Assembly (NCBI RefSeq): GCF_947496385.1
Contig: NZ_CANMCP010000003.1
Location: 310,001-374,000, forward strand
DNA from: an uncultured Croceicoccus sp.
GTDB lineage: Bacteria; Pseudomonadota; Alphaproteobacteria; Sphingomonadales; Sphingomonadaceae
Direction: 5' to 3'
Length of the DNA stretch: 64,000 nucleotides
In this document: positions 51,116 to 64,000 of the stretch, piece by piece
Layout: each line of letters opens with the position of its first letter
Numbering within the stretch: the first letter of the stretch is position 1
Translations under genes and position numbers: made by a program
The notes under the pieces: model-generated
Told to the model about the DNA's origin: nothing
What the model saw: only the letters and a program-made list of their open reading frames with translations
The model's database searches: none

Positions 51116-53308
51116 TCACCAGATGCGGATGCGCTCCTCCGGCGGGAGATAAAGGTCATCCTCCGCCGTGACGCCGAACGCGTCGTACCACTCGTCGAAA
51201 TTGCGGACGATGCCGTTCACGCGGTACTGATTCGGCGAGTGCGGGTCGGTGGCCATGCGGGTGCGGGCTGCCTCCTCCCGCATCAGCGTGCGCCACACCT
51301 GCGCCCAGGCGAGGAAGAACCGCTGATCCCCGGTGAGCCCGTCGATGACCGGCGCGTCCTTTCCGCCGAGCGACATCTTGTACGCGCGATAGGCAAGGCT
51401 CAGCCCGCCCAGATCGCCGATGTTCTCGCCCAGCGTCAGGCTCCCGTTCACGCAGGTTTCGCCATCGTCGAACGGGCAGAACGCATTGTACTGCTCGGTA
51501 AGCGAGGAGGTCAGCGCCTCGAAATTGGCGAGATCCTTCTCGGTCCACCAGTTGCGCAGCACGCCCTCGCCATCCGACTTTGCGCCCTGATCGTCGAAGC
51601 CATGGCCCATTTCGTGGCCGATGACCGCGCCGATCGCGCCATAGTTCACCGCATCGTCGGCGCCCGCGTTGAAGAACGGCGGCTGCAGGATGGCGGCGGG
51701 GAACACGATTTCGTTCATGGTCGGGTTGTAATAGGCGTTCACCGTCTGCGGCGTCATGTGCCATTCGCCGCGATCGACCGGCTGCCCCAGCTTCGACACC
51801 ATGTCGTTCCAGTGCCAGCGATCCGACGCCATCGCATTGGCAAACGCATCGCCCTTCACGATGTCCATGCCGTCATAGGTCTCAAACTCGTCCGGGTAGC
51901 CGATCTTGGGCGTGAAGGCGTTGAGCTTGGCCACTGCTTCCTGCCGCGTTTCGGCACCCATCCAGTCGAGATCTTCGAGATTGACGGCCATCGCCTTGCG
52001 CAGGTTGGCGACGAGCTGGTCCATGCTCGCCTTGTTTTCCGGCGGGAAATGGCGCGACACGAATTCCTTGCCGAGCGTCTCGCCCATCATCCCCTCGGTC
52101 GCGGACAGCGCACGCTTCCACCGGGCCTGCTGCTCGGGCGTGCCCTGGAGCGTCTTGCCGTAGAATTCGAAGCTCGCATTGTCGATCGCCTCGGGAAGGA
52201 CGGAGGAACGATTGTCGATGAGATGGAGCGCGGCCCATGCCTGCAACGTCGCCATGTCGGTTTCGGACAGGATTTCGAGCTGCTGCTCCACCCCGCCGCC
52301 AAGCTTGGCCAGATCGGCAACGGTGAGACCGTATTGCGCGATTTCCTCCGCCGTGGGCGTCACGTGATAGACCCAGAACTGATCCGTATCGATGCCCGAT
52401 GCATCCAGCATCGCGGCCAGCGGCGCATCGCCCGCCAGCGCCATCAACTCGTCGCGCGACAGGCGGTTATAGGTCAGGTTGCGATTGCGCGACATCGCAT
52501 TGTCCCAGTCCGCCATCGCGAACCGGCGTTCCAGCGCATAGACCGCATCGGCGGTGGCGCCGGGGTCGGCATAGTCGAGCTGGCTTGCGAGGAAGGTCAG
52601 ATATTCGCGATATTTCGCCCGGATCTCGAGGTTCTTCTCGGTATCCTTGAGGTAGTAATCGCGATCGGGAAGCCCCTGCCCGCCCACGGCGAGGATGGGA
52701 ATATACTGATCCGGGTTCTTGGAATCAGTCGTGACGCCGAGGCCCAGCGGCGCGGGATAGCCCGGCGTCCCGAACAACCGCATCAGCCCCGCAAGATCGC
52801 CCGCGCCATAGATCGCGTCGAGATAGGGCCGCGCGGGTGCCAGCCCCTTCGCATTGATCGTGTCGGTGTCGAGATAGGCCGCATAGGCCGCCGCCACGCG
52901 CCCCTCCGGCGTGTCGAGCGAGCCGCCCTGCGCCGCCATGTCGGTCACAATCGTGCGCAGGTCCTTCTCCGCCTGCACGGCGAGCAGGTCGAACGAGCCG
53001 AAGCGCGAACGATCCGAAGGAATCGTGTTCGCCTGCATCCATTTGCGATTCATGTAGGCGTAGAAATCGTCGCCCGGGTCGATAGTGGTGTCGATCTCGC
53101 TCGGGTCGATGCCCCAGCTGCCGAAATTCATCGTCGGCGTATCGTCGGCCGCCCCTTCGCCCGTCGCGGCATCCTGCATGACATGCGCGTGGGCGCCGTG
53201 GCCATTCGCATTGTCGTGGCCGTCGGTCCCGTGGGCAAACGCCGGCACATGCGCGGTCAGCGCGGCCGCGGCGGCGGACAGGGACAGTGCGAGTTTTGAC
53301 ATTCTCAT
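51116..53308 (-). CDS. Exported M13 family metalloendopeptidase (neprilysin-like)
   Basis: 730 aa. Signal peptide ends near PAFA (residue 25); a His/Asp/Gly-rich stretch (about 26-45, HGTDGHDNANGHGAHAH in part) follows and could bind metal. The M13 core starts WGIDPSEIDTTIDPGDDFYAYMNRKW, read here as DDFYAYMNRKW. The zinc site is HEMGHGFDDQG with the third ligand Glu in ENIGDLGGL, and NAYYNP is the substrate-binding block. It ends with a CxW-like region in which the last residue is Trp (ERIRIW). Degrades oligopeptides in the periplasm. A GAGGA ribosome site precedes the ATG. Two 19-bp direct repeats lie just upstream. Confidence 0.96.
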   Translation of the reverse strand: MRMSKLALSLSAAAAALTAHVPAFAHGTDGHDNANGHGAHAHVMQDAATGEGAADDTPTMNFGSWGIDPSEIDTTIDPGDDFYAYMNRKWMQANTIPSDRSRFGSFDLLAVQAEKDLRTIVTDMAAQGGSLDTPEGRVAAAYAAYLDTDTINAKGLAPARPYLDAIYGAGDLAGLMRLFGTPGYPAPLGLGVTTDSKNPDQYIPILAVGGQGLPDRDYYLKDTEKNLEIRAKYREYLTFLASQLDYADPGATADAVYALERRFAMADWDNAMSRNRNLTYNRLSRDELMALAGDAPLAAMLDASGIDTDQFWVYHVTPTAEEIAQYGLTVADLAKLGGGVEQQLEILSETDMATLQAWAALHLIDNRSSVLPEAIDNASFEFYGKTLQGTPEQQARWKRALSATEGMMGETLGKEFVSRHFPPENKASMDQLVANLRKAMAVNLEDLDWMGAETRQEAVAKLNAFTPKIGYPDEFETYDGMDIVKGDAFANAMASDRWHWNDMVSKLGQPVDRGEWHMTPQTVNAYYNPTMNEIVFPAAILQPPFFNAGADDAVNYGAIGAVIGHEMGHGFDDQGAKSDGEGVLRNWWTEKDLANFEALTSSLTEQYNAFCPFDDGETCVNGSLTLGENIGDLGGLSLAYRAYKMSLGGKDAPVIDGLTGDQRFFLAWAQVWRTLMREEAARTRMATDPHSPNQYRVNGIVRNFDEWYDAFGVTAEDDLYLPPEERIRIW

Positions 53309-53325
53309 GGAGATACGATCCTCTT

Positions 53326-53367
53326 TTATCGGGCAAGAGCCCTGTGTCTTATCGGGCCAAAGCCCTG
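53326..53367. repeat. Two 19-bp direct repeats in the M13 peptidase leader
   Basis: TTATCGGGCAAGAGCCCTG (53326-53344) and TTATCGGGCCAAAGCCCTG (53349-53367), 17 of 19 bases identical, 23-bp period. Each contains a GGGC/GCCC hairpin. They lie 18-59 nt before the ATG on the minus strand. Confidence 0.85.
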
Positions 53368-53462
53368 CGCCGGTGGCGGTGCATGACGCACGGACCGGCG
53401 AAATCCGGTTTCAAATGCTACCTTTAACAGGCGGCGAATGAAAGCCTGCTGAATTGCCGGTC

Positions 53463-55265
53463 TCAACTGTCGAATTGCAGGCCGGCAAGATGGGCGTAGA
53501 GCCCGCTCGACGCGCTGAGGCTGTCGTGCGTGCCTTCCTCGACGATGCGGCCTCCGTCCATGACGATGATGCGGTCGGCGGCGCGCACGGTGGCAAGCCG
53601 GTGCGCGATGACCAGCGTCGTGCGCCCCTGCATCAGCTCGTCCAGCGCGCCCTGCACCAGCCGCTCGCTCTCGGCATCGAGCGCGCTCGTCGCCTCGTCG
53701 AGGAGCAGGATCGGCGCATCGCGCAAAAGCGCGCGGGCAATCGCGATGCGCTGCCGCTGACCACCGGACAGGCGCGCCCCGCCCTCGCCCAGCTGCGTAT
53801 CCAGCCCCTGCGGCAGGGCGGCGAGGAACTCCGCCGCATTGGCGGCCTCGACCGCGTCGGCAATCTCCGCATCGCTCGCATCCCAGCGGCCATAGCGCAG
53901 ATTGTCGCGCGCGCTGGCGGCGAAAAGCGTGCTTTCCTGCGGAACCAGCGCGATGCGGCGGCGTACCTCCGCCGGGTCCGCGCGGGTCAGCTCCACCCCG
54001 TCGACGCGCACGCTGCCTGCCTGCGGATCGTAGAAACGCGCGACGAGCTGAAACAGGGTCGACTTGCCCGCGCCCGACGGGCCGACGATGGCAACCGTCT
54101 CGCCCGGCTCCACCACGAGCGAGAAATCCTCGAGCGCGGCGGCGTCGGGCCGGGTGGGATAGCGGAAGGTCACGTCGCGAAACGCGATCGCTCCGCGCGG
54201 CGGATCGGGAAGCGCCTGCGGACGGGCGGGCGCGGCGATGGCGGGACGCGCCGCCAGCAATTCGCCGAGCCGCTGCGCCGCGCCCGCCGCGCGCAGAAGA
54301 TTGCCATACACCTCGGTCAGCGATCCGAACGCGCCCGCGACCAGCCCGGCGGTGATGACGAAGGCGGCGATGGTGCCGCCCGTAATGCGCCCCGCCGCCA
54401 CGTCGGAGGCGCCCTTCCACATGAGCAGCGTCAGCGCGGTGAAGATGAGGAAGATCACGAGGCCCGTCATGATCGAACGGATGATGATGCGGCGGCGCGC
54501 AGTCTGGAAACTGCGGTCGACGGCGGCGGCAAAACGCGCGCGTTCGCGGTCTTCCTGGTTGAAGCCCTGCACGATCTTCATCGCGCCCAGCACTTCGGAC
54601 ACCATGGCGCCGACATCGGCGATGCGGTCCTGGCTCGACCGGGAGAGATTGCGCACCCGCCGCCCGAACCACACGATCGGCACGATGACGATGGGGATGA
54701 GGATGAACAATCCCGCGGTCAGTTCCGGCGTCAGTGCGAAGAGATAGATCGTGCCGCCCACCGCCATGAGCACGTTGCGCAGCGCGACCGATACGGTGCT
54801 GCCGACGACCTGTTCGATAATGGCGGTGTCCGACGTCATGCGCGACGAAATCTCGGCCGGGCTGTTTTCCTCGAAAAAGCCGGGCGGCAGCGAGAGCAGA
54901 TTGTCCTGCACCCGCACGCGCAGATCGGCGACGATCCGTTCGCCGAGCCATGACACGTAGTAAAAGCGCAGCGCTGTGCCGATGGCCAGCACGACCACGA
55001 TGACGAGCAGATATTCGAACCAGCGCGCAATGTCGCCATCGCCCGAAAAGCCGCGATCGATCACCAGCTTGAAACCCGAGGGGATCGCCAGCGTTGCCGC
55101 CGCCGTCACGGTCAAGGCGGCAATCGCGGCCGCGAGCCGCCCGGGATATTGCCGCGCCATGCCGAGCAGCAGCGAAAGCGGGGACAGAGTATCCGCCGGC
55201 GGACGTTCGTTCGATGGTGTGGAACCGCCACGCAGGCGCGAGGCCCTGGTCTTTGAGCTTGCCAT
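53463..55265 (-). CDS. ABC exporter with fused permease and ATPase (MsbA/HlyB type)
   Basis: 600 aa. Six transmembrane helices in residues 40-330, then an ATPase domain: Walker A VGPSGAGKST, Q loop LVPQEST, signature LSGGQRQRIAIARALL, Walker B LLLDEATSALD and switch His IAHRLATV. It works as a homodimer in the inner membrane exporting a lipid or drug-like substrate; MsbA-like lipid flipping and multidrug export cannot be separated by sequence. A basic 30-residue N-terminal tail precedes the first helix. It is upstream of the M13 gene with a 154-nt gap holding the repeats, and divergent from phaZ. Confidence 0.93.
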   Translation of the reverse strand: MASSKTRASRLRGGSTPSNERPPADTLSPLSLLLGMARQYPGRLAAAIAALTVTAAATLAIPSGFKLVIDRGFSGDGDIARWFEYLLVIVVVLAIGTALRFYYVSWLGERIVADLRVRVQDNLLSLPPGFFEENSPAEISSRMTSDTAIIEQVVGSTVSVALRNVLMAVGGTIYLFALTPELTAGLFILIPIVIVPIVWFGRRVRNLSRSSQDRIADVGAMVSEVLGAMKIVQGFNQEDRERARFAAAVDRSFQTARRRIIIRSIMTGLVIFLIFTALTLLMWKGASDVAAGRITGGTIAAFVITAGLVAGAFGSLTEVYGNLLRAAGAAQRLGELLAARPAIAAPARPQALPDPPRGAIAFRDVTFRYPTRPDAAALEDFSLVVEPGETVAIVGPSGAGKSTLFQLVARFYDPQAGSVRVDGVELTRADPAEVRRRIALVPQESTLFAASARDNLRYGRWDASDAEIADAVEAANAAEFLAALPQGLDTQLGEGGARLSGGQRQRIAIARALLRDAPILLLDEATSALDAESERLVQGALDELMQGRTTLVIAHRLATVRAADRIIVMDGGRIVEEGTHDSLSASSGLYAHLAGLQFDS

Positions 55266-55475
55266 GCCGCCCCCTAGCCGAAGCGGAAGGGCGGGTGAAG
55301 CCGTATGCGCGCCTTATTCTTTCGTTGCGCGCCGCGACGCATCATCGCCGCGTCATCCCGGCACACTTGTATATATCCCTTGCGGGAGCCAAATGGACCG
55401 TGCTGCATTGCAATATCGAGAAGGCGCGCTGCTTTTCCCCGCGCCCTCGCCGCTTAATTTCAGGAGAATTTTACG

Positions 55476-56720
55476 GTGCTGTATCAATTCTACGAACTGC
55501 AACGCGCCTTTTTGTCCTCGGCGAGCGCGGCCGCGTCGGTCGCGGCGCAAATGCTCGGAAATCCGCGCAATCCCTGGGGATATAACGGTTTCGGACCGTC
55601 CGCGGCCAGTGCGCTGGAGGTGTTTTCCCATGCCGCACGCTCGCGCGGGAAACCGGAATTCGGCCTCGACACCGTGGAAGTGGACGGCAAGGACTATCCG
55701 GTCGTCGAATCGGACGTGCTGCACAAGCCGTTCGGCAATCTGAAGCAGTTCCGCCGCGAGGGACTGCCCAAGGACGCGCCCAGACTTCTCATCGTCGCGC
55801 CGATGAGCGGGCACTACGCCACGCTGCTGCGCGGGACGGTCGAACGCATGATCGAAAGCGCCGAGGTGTATATCACCGACTGGACCGATGCGAAGCTCGT
55901 GCCATTGTCGGAGGGACGCTTCGATCTCGACGACTATATCGATTATGTCATCGAATTCCTCGAACATATCGGGCCGGGCACCCATGTCATGGCCGTGTGT
56001 CAGCCTTCGGTCCCCGCCTTTGCCGCGACCGCGATCATGGCCAAGGACGGCAACCCCGCCCGCCCCGCCACGCTGACCATGATGGGCGGTCCCATCGACA
56101 CCCGCGAAGGCGTGACCGAGGTGAACGAAATGGCGACGAAACGCCCGCTCGCCTGGTTCCGTCAGAATTTGATCGCGACCGTCCCGGCCCAGTATGCGGG
56201 CGCCGGACGCAAGGTCTATCCCGGCTTTCTCCAGCTTGCCGGCTTCATGTCGATGAACCTCGGCAACCACATCATGAGCCATTACGGCATGTTCAAGCAT
56301 CTGGTGGCAGGCGACGGCGAAAGCGCGGATGCGACCAAGGATTTCTACGACGAATATCTGTCGGTGTGCGACATGACGGCGGAATTCTACATCTCGACCG
56401 TCGATGCCGTGTTTCAGGAACACCTGCTCCCGCGCGGCCTGCTCACCCATCGGGGCGAGCGAATCGATTTCGACGCGGTCACCGACACCGCCATCCTGTG
56501 CATCGAGGGCGAGCGCGACGACATTTCCGGCATCGGCCAGACGAAGGCCGCACTCGACATGGTGAACAACCTGCCGGAGGAAAAGCGCAAGTATCACATG
56601 CATCCCGGCGTGGGGCATTACGGCATCTTCAACGGCTCGAAATGGCGCGGCCAGATCGCGCCCATCGTCGAGGAGTGGATCGCCGCGAACGGACGCAAAT
56701 CGCTGAAGGCAGTCGCCTGA
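55476..56720 (+). CDS. phaZ: Intracellular polyhydroxyalkanoate depolymerase
   Basis: 414 aa from a GTG at 55476 with CAGGAG about ten nt upstream. MLYQFYELQRAFLSSAS is the typical intracellular PhaZ opening. The alpha/beta hydrolase uses a Cys nucleophile in MAVCQPSVPAFAA, with Asp in CIEGERDDISG and His in HPGVGHYGIFNG completing the triad. There is no signal peptide, so it acts on native PHB granules in the cytosol, mobilising stored carbon. No phaC or phasin gene lies nearby. It is followed by an inverted repeat and then gltB on the same strand. Confidence 0.96.
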   Translation: MLYQFYELQRAFLSSASAAASVAAQMLGNPRNPWGYNGFGPSAASALEVFSHAARSRGKPEFGLDTVEVDGKDYPVVESDVLHKPFGNLKQFRREGLPKDAPRLLIVAPMSGHYATLLRGTVERMIESAEVYITDWTDAKLVPLSEGRFDLDDYIDYVIEFLEHIGPGTHVMAVCQPSVPAFAATAIMAKDGNPARPATLTMMGGPIDTREGVTEVNEMATKRPLAWFRQNLIATVPAQYAGAGRKVYPGFLQLAGFMSMNLGNHIMSHYGMFKHLVAGDGESADATKDFYDEYLSVCDMTAEFYISTVDAVFQEHLLPRGLLTHRGERIDFDAVTDTAILCIEGERDDISGIGQTKAALDMVNNLPEEKRKYHMHPGVGHYGIFNGSKWRGQIAPIVEEWIAANGRKSLKAVA

Positions 56721-56760
56721 CGCCCGGCGATTCGCACGCGCGCCACCCGGCAGATCGTGC

Positions 56761-56789
56761 CGCATCTGCGAAAAATTGCCGCAGATGCG
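56761..56789. other. Perfect 10-bp inverted repeat between phaZ and gltB
   Basis: CGCATCTGCG and CGCAGATGCG with a 9-nt AT-rich spacer, 40 nt after the phaZ stop. There is no T run, so it is either a Rho-assisted terminator for phaZ or a protein-binding site upstream of gltB. Confidence 0.6.
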
Positions 56790-56902
56790 TCGCGTCTTGC
56801 CGAAAAACCCGCGCCGCATAGTTGCAAAAACAGTTTCCTTTCGCCAAAGGGGGCTGAACGCGCAACTTTTCGCTGCCTTTCGGGGTGGGTCGATATGTTG
56901 CG

Positions 56903-56923
56903 CCTGATTTCCGGGCAATCAGG
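56903..56923 (+). promoter_or_regulatory. Hairpin in the gltB leader
   Basis: CCTGATT/AATCAGG, a perfect 7-bp stem with a 7-nt loop, ends 26 nt before the gltB ATG and could lie in the mRNA leader. No riboswitch class is recognised. Confidence 0.45.
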
Positions 56924-56949
56924 CCCGGGTTCCGACAGGATAGGTGACT

Positions 56950-61596
<4,647 letters not shown>

Positions 61597-61609
61597 GGGA
61601 GCATTAGAC

Positions 61610-63046
61610 ATGGGCAAGGAAACAGGCTTCCTCGAACTCGACCGGCAGGACCGAAGCTATGCCGCACCCGAAGAGCGGTTGCAGCATTACAAGGAATTCA
61701 CGATTCCGCACAGCGAGGGCGAGCTGAAAGGCCAGGCTTCGCGCTGCATGAATTGCGGGATTCCGTATTGTCACAACGGCTGTCCGGTGAACAACATCAT
61801 CCCGGACTGGAACCATCTGGTCTATACCAACGAATGGCGCGAGGCGTTGATCAACCTCCATTCGACGAATAATTTTCCCGAGTTCACCGGCCGCATCTGC
61901 CCCGCCCCGTGCGAGGCGGCGTGCACGCTCAACATCACCGATGCGCCGGTTACGATCAAGTCGATCGAATGCGCCATCGTCGACAAGGGATGGGAAGAAG
62001 GCTGGATCACGCCGCAGCCGCCGAAACAGCGCACGGGCAAGACCGTCGCCGTCGTCGGCTCCGGCCCCGCCGGCATGGCCTGCGCACAGCAACTCGCCCG
62101 CGCGGGGCATTCCGTCACCCTGTTCGAGAAGAACGACCGGGTCGGCGGGCTGATGCGGTATGGCATTCCCGACTTCAAGATGGAGAAGCACCTCATCAAT
62201 CGCCGCGCCGGGCAGATGGAGGCCGAGGGCGTGCATTTCCGCACCTCGACCGAGGTGGGCGTCGATATTTCGATGAAGACGCTGAAGGAGAATTTCGATG
62301 CCGTCGTCCTGTCGGGCGGGGCGGAGGAAGCGCGTCAGCTCGACATTCCGGGCGCCGAAATGTCCGGCGTGCGGCTGGCGATGGAATTCCTGACGCAGCA
62401 GAACAAGCGCAACGCCGGCGACGATGAACAGCGCGCCGCCCCGCGCGGCACGCTGACCGCGACGGGCAAGCATGTCATCGTCATCGGCGGCGGCGATACG
62501 GGCTCCGACTGTGTCGGCACGTCCAACCGGCAGGGCGCGAAAAGCGTGACCCAGCTCGAAATCATGCCGCAGCCGCCGGAGAAGGAAGACAAGCTGCTGA
62601 CCTGGCCGCACTGGCCGCTGAAAATGCGGACATCGTCGAGCCACGAGGAAGGGGTGGATCGCGATTTCTCCGTCCTGACCAAGCGTGTCGTCGGCGAAAA
62701 CGGCACGGTCACAGGCCTCGAATGCGTGCGCCTCGAATGGGAAGGGCGCGAGATGAAGGAAGTCGAGGGCAGCAATTTCACGCTTCCCGCCGACCTCATC
62801 CTGCTTGCCATGGGCTTTACCGGCCCGCGCAAGACCGGGATGCTGGACCAAGCCGCGGTCGAGCATGACGCGCGCGGCAATGTGAAGGCGAACACCATCG
62901 ATTACCGCACCAGCGACGAAAACGTCTGGGCATGCGGCGACATGCGCCGGGGGCAGAGCCTGGTCGTATGGGCCATTCGCGAAGGCCGCCAGTGCGCGCG
63001 CAGCGTGGACGAGGCGCTGATGGGGCGGACCGACCTGCCCCGGTAA
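61610..63046 (+). CDS. gltD: Glutamate synthase (NADPH) small subunit
   Basis: 478 aa, with GGGAG eight nt before the ATG. The N-terminal Fe-S region has [15 protein letters not shown] and CPAPCEAAC, binding two 4Fe-4S clusters. The FAD and NADPH sites are [17 protein letters not shown] and [13 protein letters not shown]. The final block is [19 protein letters not shown]. It takes electrons from NADPH and passes them to the large subunit encoded 13 nt upstream. Length is normal for the beta subunit. A GNAT gene begins 8 nt after its stop. Confidence 0.97.
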   Translation: MGKETGFLELDRQDRSYAAPEERLQHYKEFTIPHSEGELKGQASRCMNCGIPYCHNGCPVNNIIPDWNHLVYTNEWREALINLHSTNNFPEFTGRICPAPCEAACTLNITDAPVTIKSIECAIVDKGWEEGWITPQPPKQRTGKTVAVVGSGPAGMACAQQLARAGHSVTLFEKNDRVGGLMRYGIPDFKMEKHLINRRAGQMEAEGVHFRTSTEVGVDISMKTLKENFDAVVLSGGAEEARQLDIPGAEMSGVRLAMEFLTQQNKRNAGDDEQRAAPRGTLTATGKHVIVIGGGDTGSDCVGTSNRQGAKSVTQLEIMPQPPEKEDKLLTWPHWPLKMRTSSSHEEGVDRDFSVLTKRVVGENGTVTGLECVRLEWEGREMKEVEGSNFTLPADLILLAMGFTGPRKTGMLDQAAVEHDARGNVKANTIDYRTSDENVWACGDMRRGQSLVVWAIREGRQCARSVDEALMGRTDLPR

Positions 63047-63054
63047 CGCGGCCG

Positions 63055-63525
63055 GTGGCGCCCGCCCGCCTCGCGCGGATGGACGATCTTCCCGCGCTGC
63101 TGGCGCTCTTCGCGACATGCGAAGTCAGCCCGGCAGCGCGGCCCCCTGCGCGGGCCGCGGCGATCTGGCAGGAGACGATGGACAGCCGTTTCGCGCATGT
63201 CTTCGTCGCGGTCGCAGGGCAGGAAATTGCCGCGACATCCATGCTCGTCACCGCGCCCAACATCCTGCGCGAGGGACGCTCCCACTCCTTCCTCGAAAAC
63301 GTGATGACGCACCCCGCATGGCGCGGGCGCGGTCTTGGCCGGTCGGTCGTGGCCGCGGCGCTCGCTCACGCATGGACGCTCGATTGCCATCAGGTGCTGT
63401 TGCAAAGCGGGCGGGCCGACCCGCGCGTTTACCGGTTTTACGAAAGCGCCGGTTTCCGGCCCGGCCTGCGGACCGCCTATGCCGCGATGCGCCCTATTGC
63501 AGGGGCAGCGCCCGGGTCCGCTTGA
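63055..63525 (+). CDS. GNAT family N-acetyltransferase
   Basis: 156 aa from a GTG at 63055, 8 nt after gltD; the frame extends upstream inside gltD but similarity starts at LARMDDLPALLALF. The acetyl-CoA site is in MTHPAWRGRGLGRSVVAAAL (motif RGRGLGRS), and the typical end is YRFYESAGFRPG. There is no ribosome site, so translation may be coupled to gltD. Substrate unknown. The 3' end overlaps the convergent Lrp/AsnC gene by 32 nt. Confidence 0.9.
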   Translation: MAPARLARMDDLPALLALFATCEVSPAARPPARAAAIWQETMDSRFAHVFVAVAGQEIAATSMLVTAPNILREGRSHSFLENVMTHPAWRGRGLGRSVVAAALAHAWTLDCHQVLLQSGRADPRVYRFYESAGFRPGLRTAYAAMRPIAGAAPGSA

Positions 63526-63955
63526 CCTCCTCCAGCGCGATGACCGATTTCACGTCCCGCACCCCCCTGATGCGGAGCAGGGTCTTCAACGTGATCTGGC
63601 TGAGATGATCGACATCGCGCGCCACGACATGGAGCAGATAATCCATGTCGCCGGTCACCGCATGGCACGTGATGATATGTGGGTTGGCGGCGATTTCCGC
63701 TTCGAAATGGGCGATGATCTCGTCCTCGTGCCGTTCGAGGTTCACCTGCACATAGGCTTCGAGCGCGAGGCCCAGCATCCGTCCGTCGAGCAGCGCGGCA
63801 TAGCCCGTGATGAGACCGTCCTCTTCCAGCCGCTTGAGCCTGCGGCTCACCGGCGTGGGTGACAGGGCGACGGTTTCGGCCAGCTGCGCGATGGACATCC
63901 GCCCATCCTTTTGCAGGGCAGCGATGATTGCACGGTCGAAAGCGTCCAGTTCCAA
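63494..63955 (-). CDS. Lrp/AsnC-family transcriptional regulator
   Basis: 153 aa from a TTG at 63955, chosen because GAGGGG lies eight nt upstream and the protein then starts at LELDAFDRAI as in relatives; a TTG five codons earlier is possible. The helix-turn-helix has SIAQLAETVALSPTPVSRRLKRLEEDG, of which SPTPVSRRLKRL is the recognition helix, followed by a RAM domain (YVQVNLERHED, HAVTGDMDYLLHVVARD). It probably binds an amino acid effector. It converges on gltBD and the GNAT gene, so regulation of glutamate synthesis is possible but unproven. Its promoter region reaches the window edge. Confidence 0.93.
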   Translation of the reverse strand: MELDAFDRAIIAALQKDGRMSIAQLAETVALSPTPVSRRLKRLEEDGLITGYAALLDGRMLGLALEAYVQVNLERHEDEIIAHFEAEIAANPHIITCHAVTGDMDYLLHVVARDVDHLSQITLKTLLRIRGVRDVKSVIALEEVKRTRALPLQ

Positions 63956-64000
63956 CGAAAATCCCCTCAAAAATCCGTATTATTGGTGAAATCCCCTACC

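Noticed and set aside
62932-63054. N-terminal extension of the GNAT gene into gltD
   Set aside because: The extra residues are the Arg/Pro-rich shadow of gltD; similarity begins only after the GTG at 63055.

Overview
The window is GC-rich chromosomal backbone of an alphaproteobacterium, most likely a member of the Sphingomonadales. The basis is protein character and gene combinations: HWE-type histidine kinases, a cobalamin methionine synthase split into two polypeptides behind an ArsR-methyltransferase fusion and metF, a pabB-pabC fusion, an intracellular PHA depolymerase, gltBD, many exported peptidases (M1, M13, M28) and small acidic lipoproteins. Genes are densely packed with many 4-nt ATGA/GTGA/TTGA overlaps. 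I see no transposase, integrase, phage gene, CRISPR array, rRNA or plasmid functions. The one tRNA is tRNA-Thr(GGT).

Layout. 1-1.9 kb: 3' part of a bacteriophytochrome (PHY-HWE kinase-receiver) overlapping a small exported protein. 1.9-5.6 kb (minus): M28 peptidase, agmatine deiminase and a CitE-like lyase. 5.7-8.9 kb: a lipoprotein, a candidate small RNA and a Cdc48-type double AAA ATPase. 8.9-14.3 kb (minus): MscS channel, CHASE3-HWE kinase and polA. 14.5-20 kb: an acidic lipoprotein, gluconokinase, beta-lactamase-fold hydrolase, M1 aminopeptidase, tRNA-Thr, GNAT and yggS. 20-24.9 kb: thiE-like, ftsK, and a divergent Lrp regulator/alanine dehydrogenase pair. 24.9-31.8 kb: diguanylate cyclase; thioesterase, DUF2939 protein and oligopeptidase B (minus); aminopeptidase P. 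31.9-38.9 kb: EF-hand protein with an OmpR-type two-component system, then pabBC-aspC-rluA-arfB. 38.9-47 kb: two acidic lipoproteins, then arsR/methyltransferase-metF-metH(N)-metH(C)-recQ. 47-50.1 kb (minus): rpmG, lolA, xth and ribA. 50.2-55.3 kb (minus): small membrane proteins, M13 peptidase and an MsbA-type ABC exporter. 55.4-64 kb: phaZ, gltB, gltD, a GNAT and an Lrp/AsnC regulator.

Functionally this is core metabolism (one-carbon/methionine, glutamate, alanine, folate, riboflavin, PHA reserve), DNA maintenance (polA, recQ, xth, ftsK), envelope biogenesis and peptide turnover. Signal transduction is rich, with two HWE kinases, one two-component system, one diguanylate cyclase and two Lrp regulators. 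Two putative EcfG-type promoters suggest a general stress response.

I found no clear new multi-gene defence or mobile system. The signals most worth a second look are non-coding: a perfect operator overlapping the promoter of the methionine regulon regulator, two candidate small RNAs, a symmetric -10 element that could drive two divergent near-leaderless genes, and short tandem repeats at a terminator and in an M13 peptidase leader. Start sites and promoters were judged by eye.
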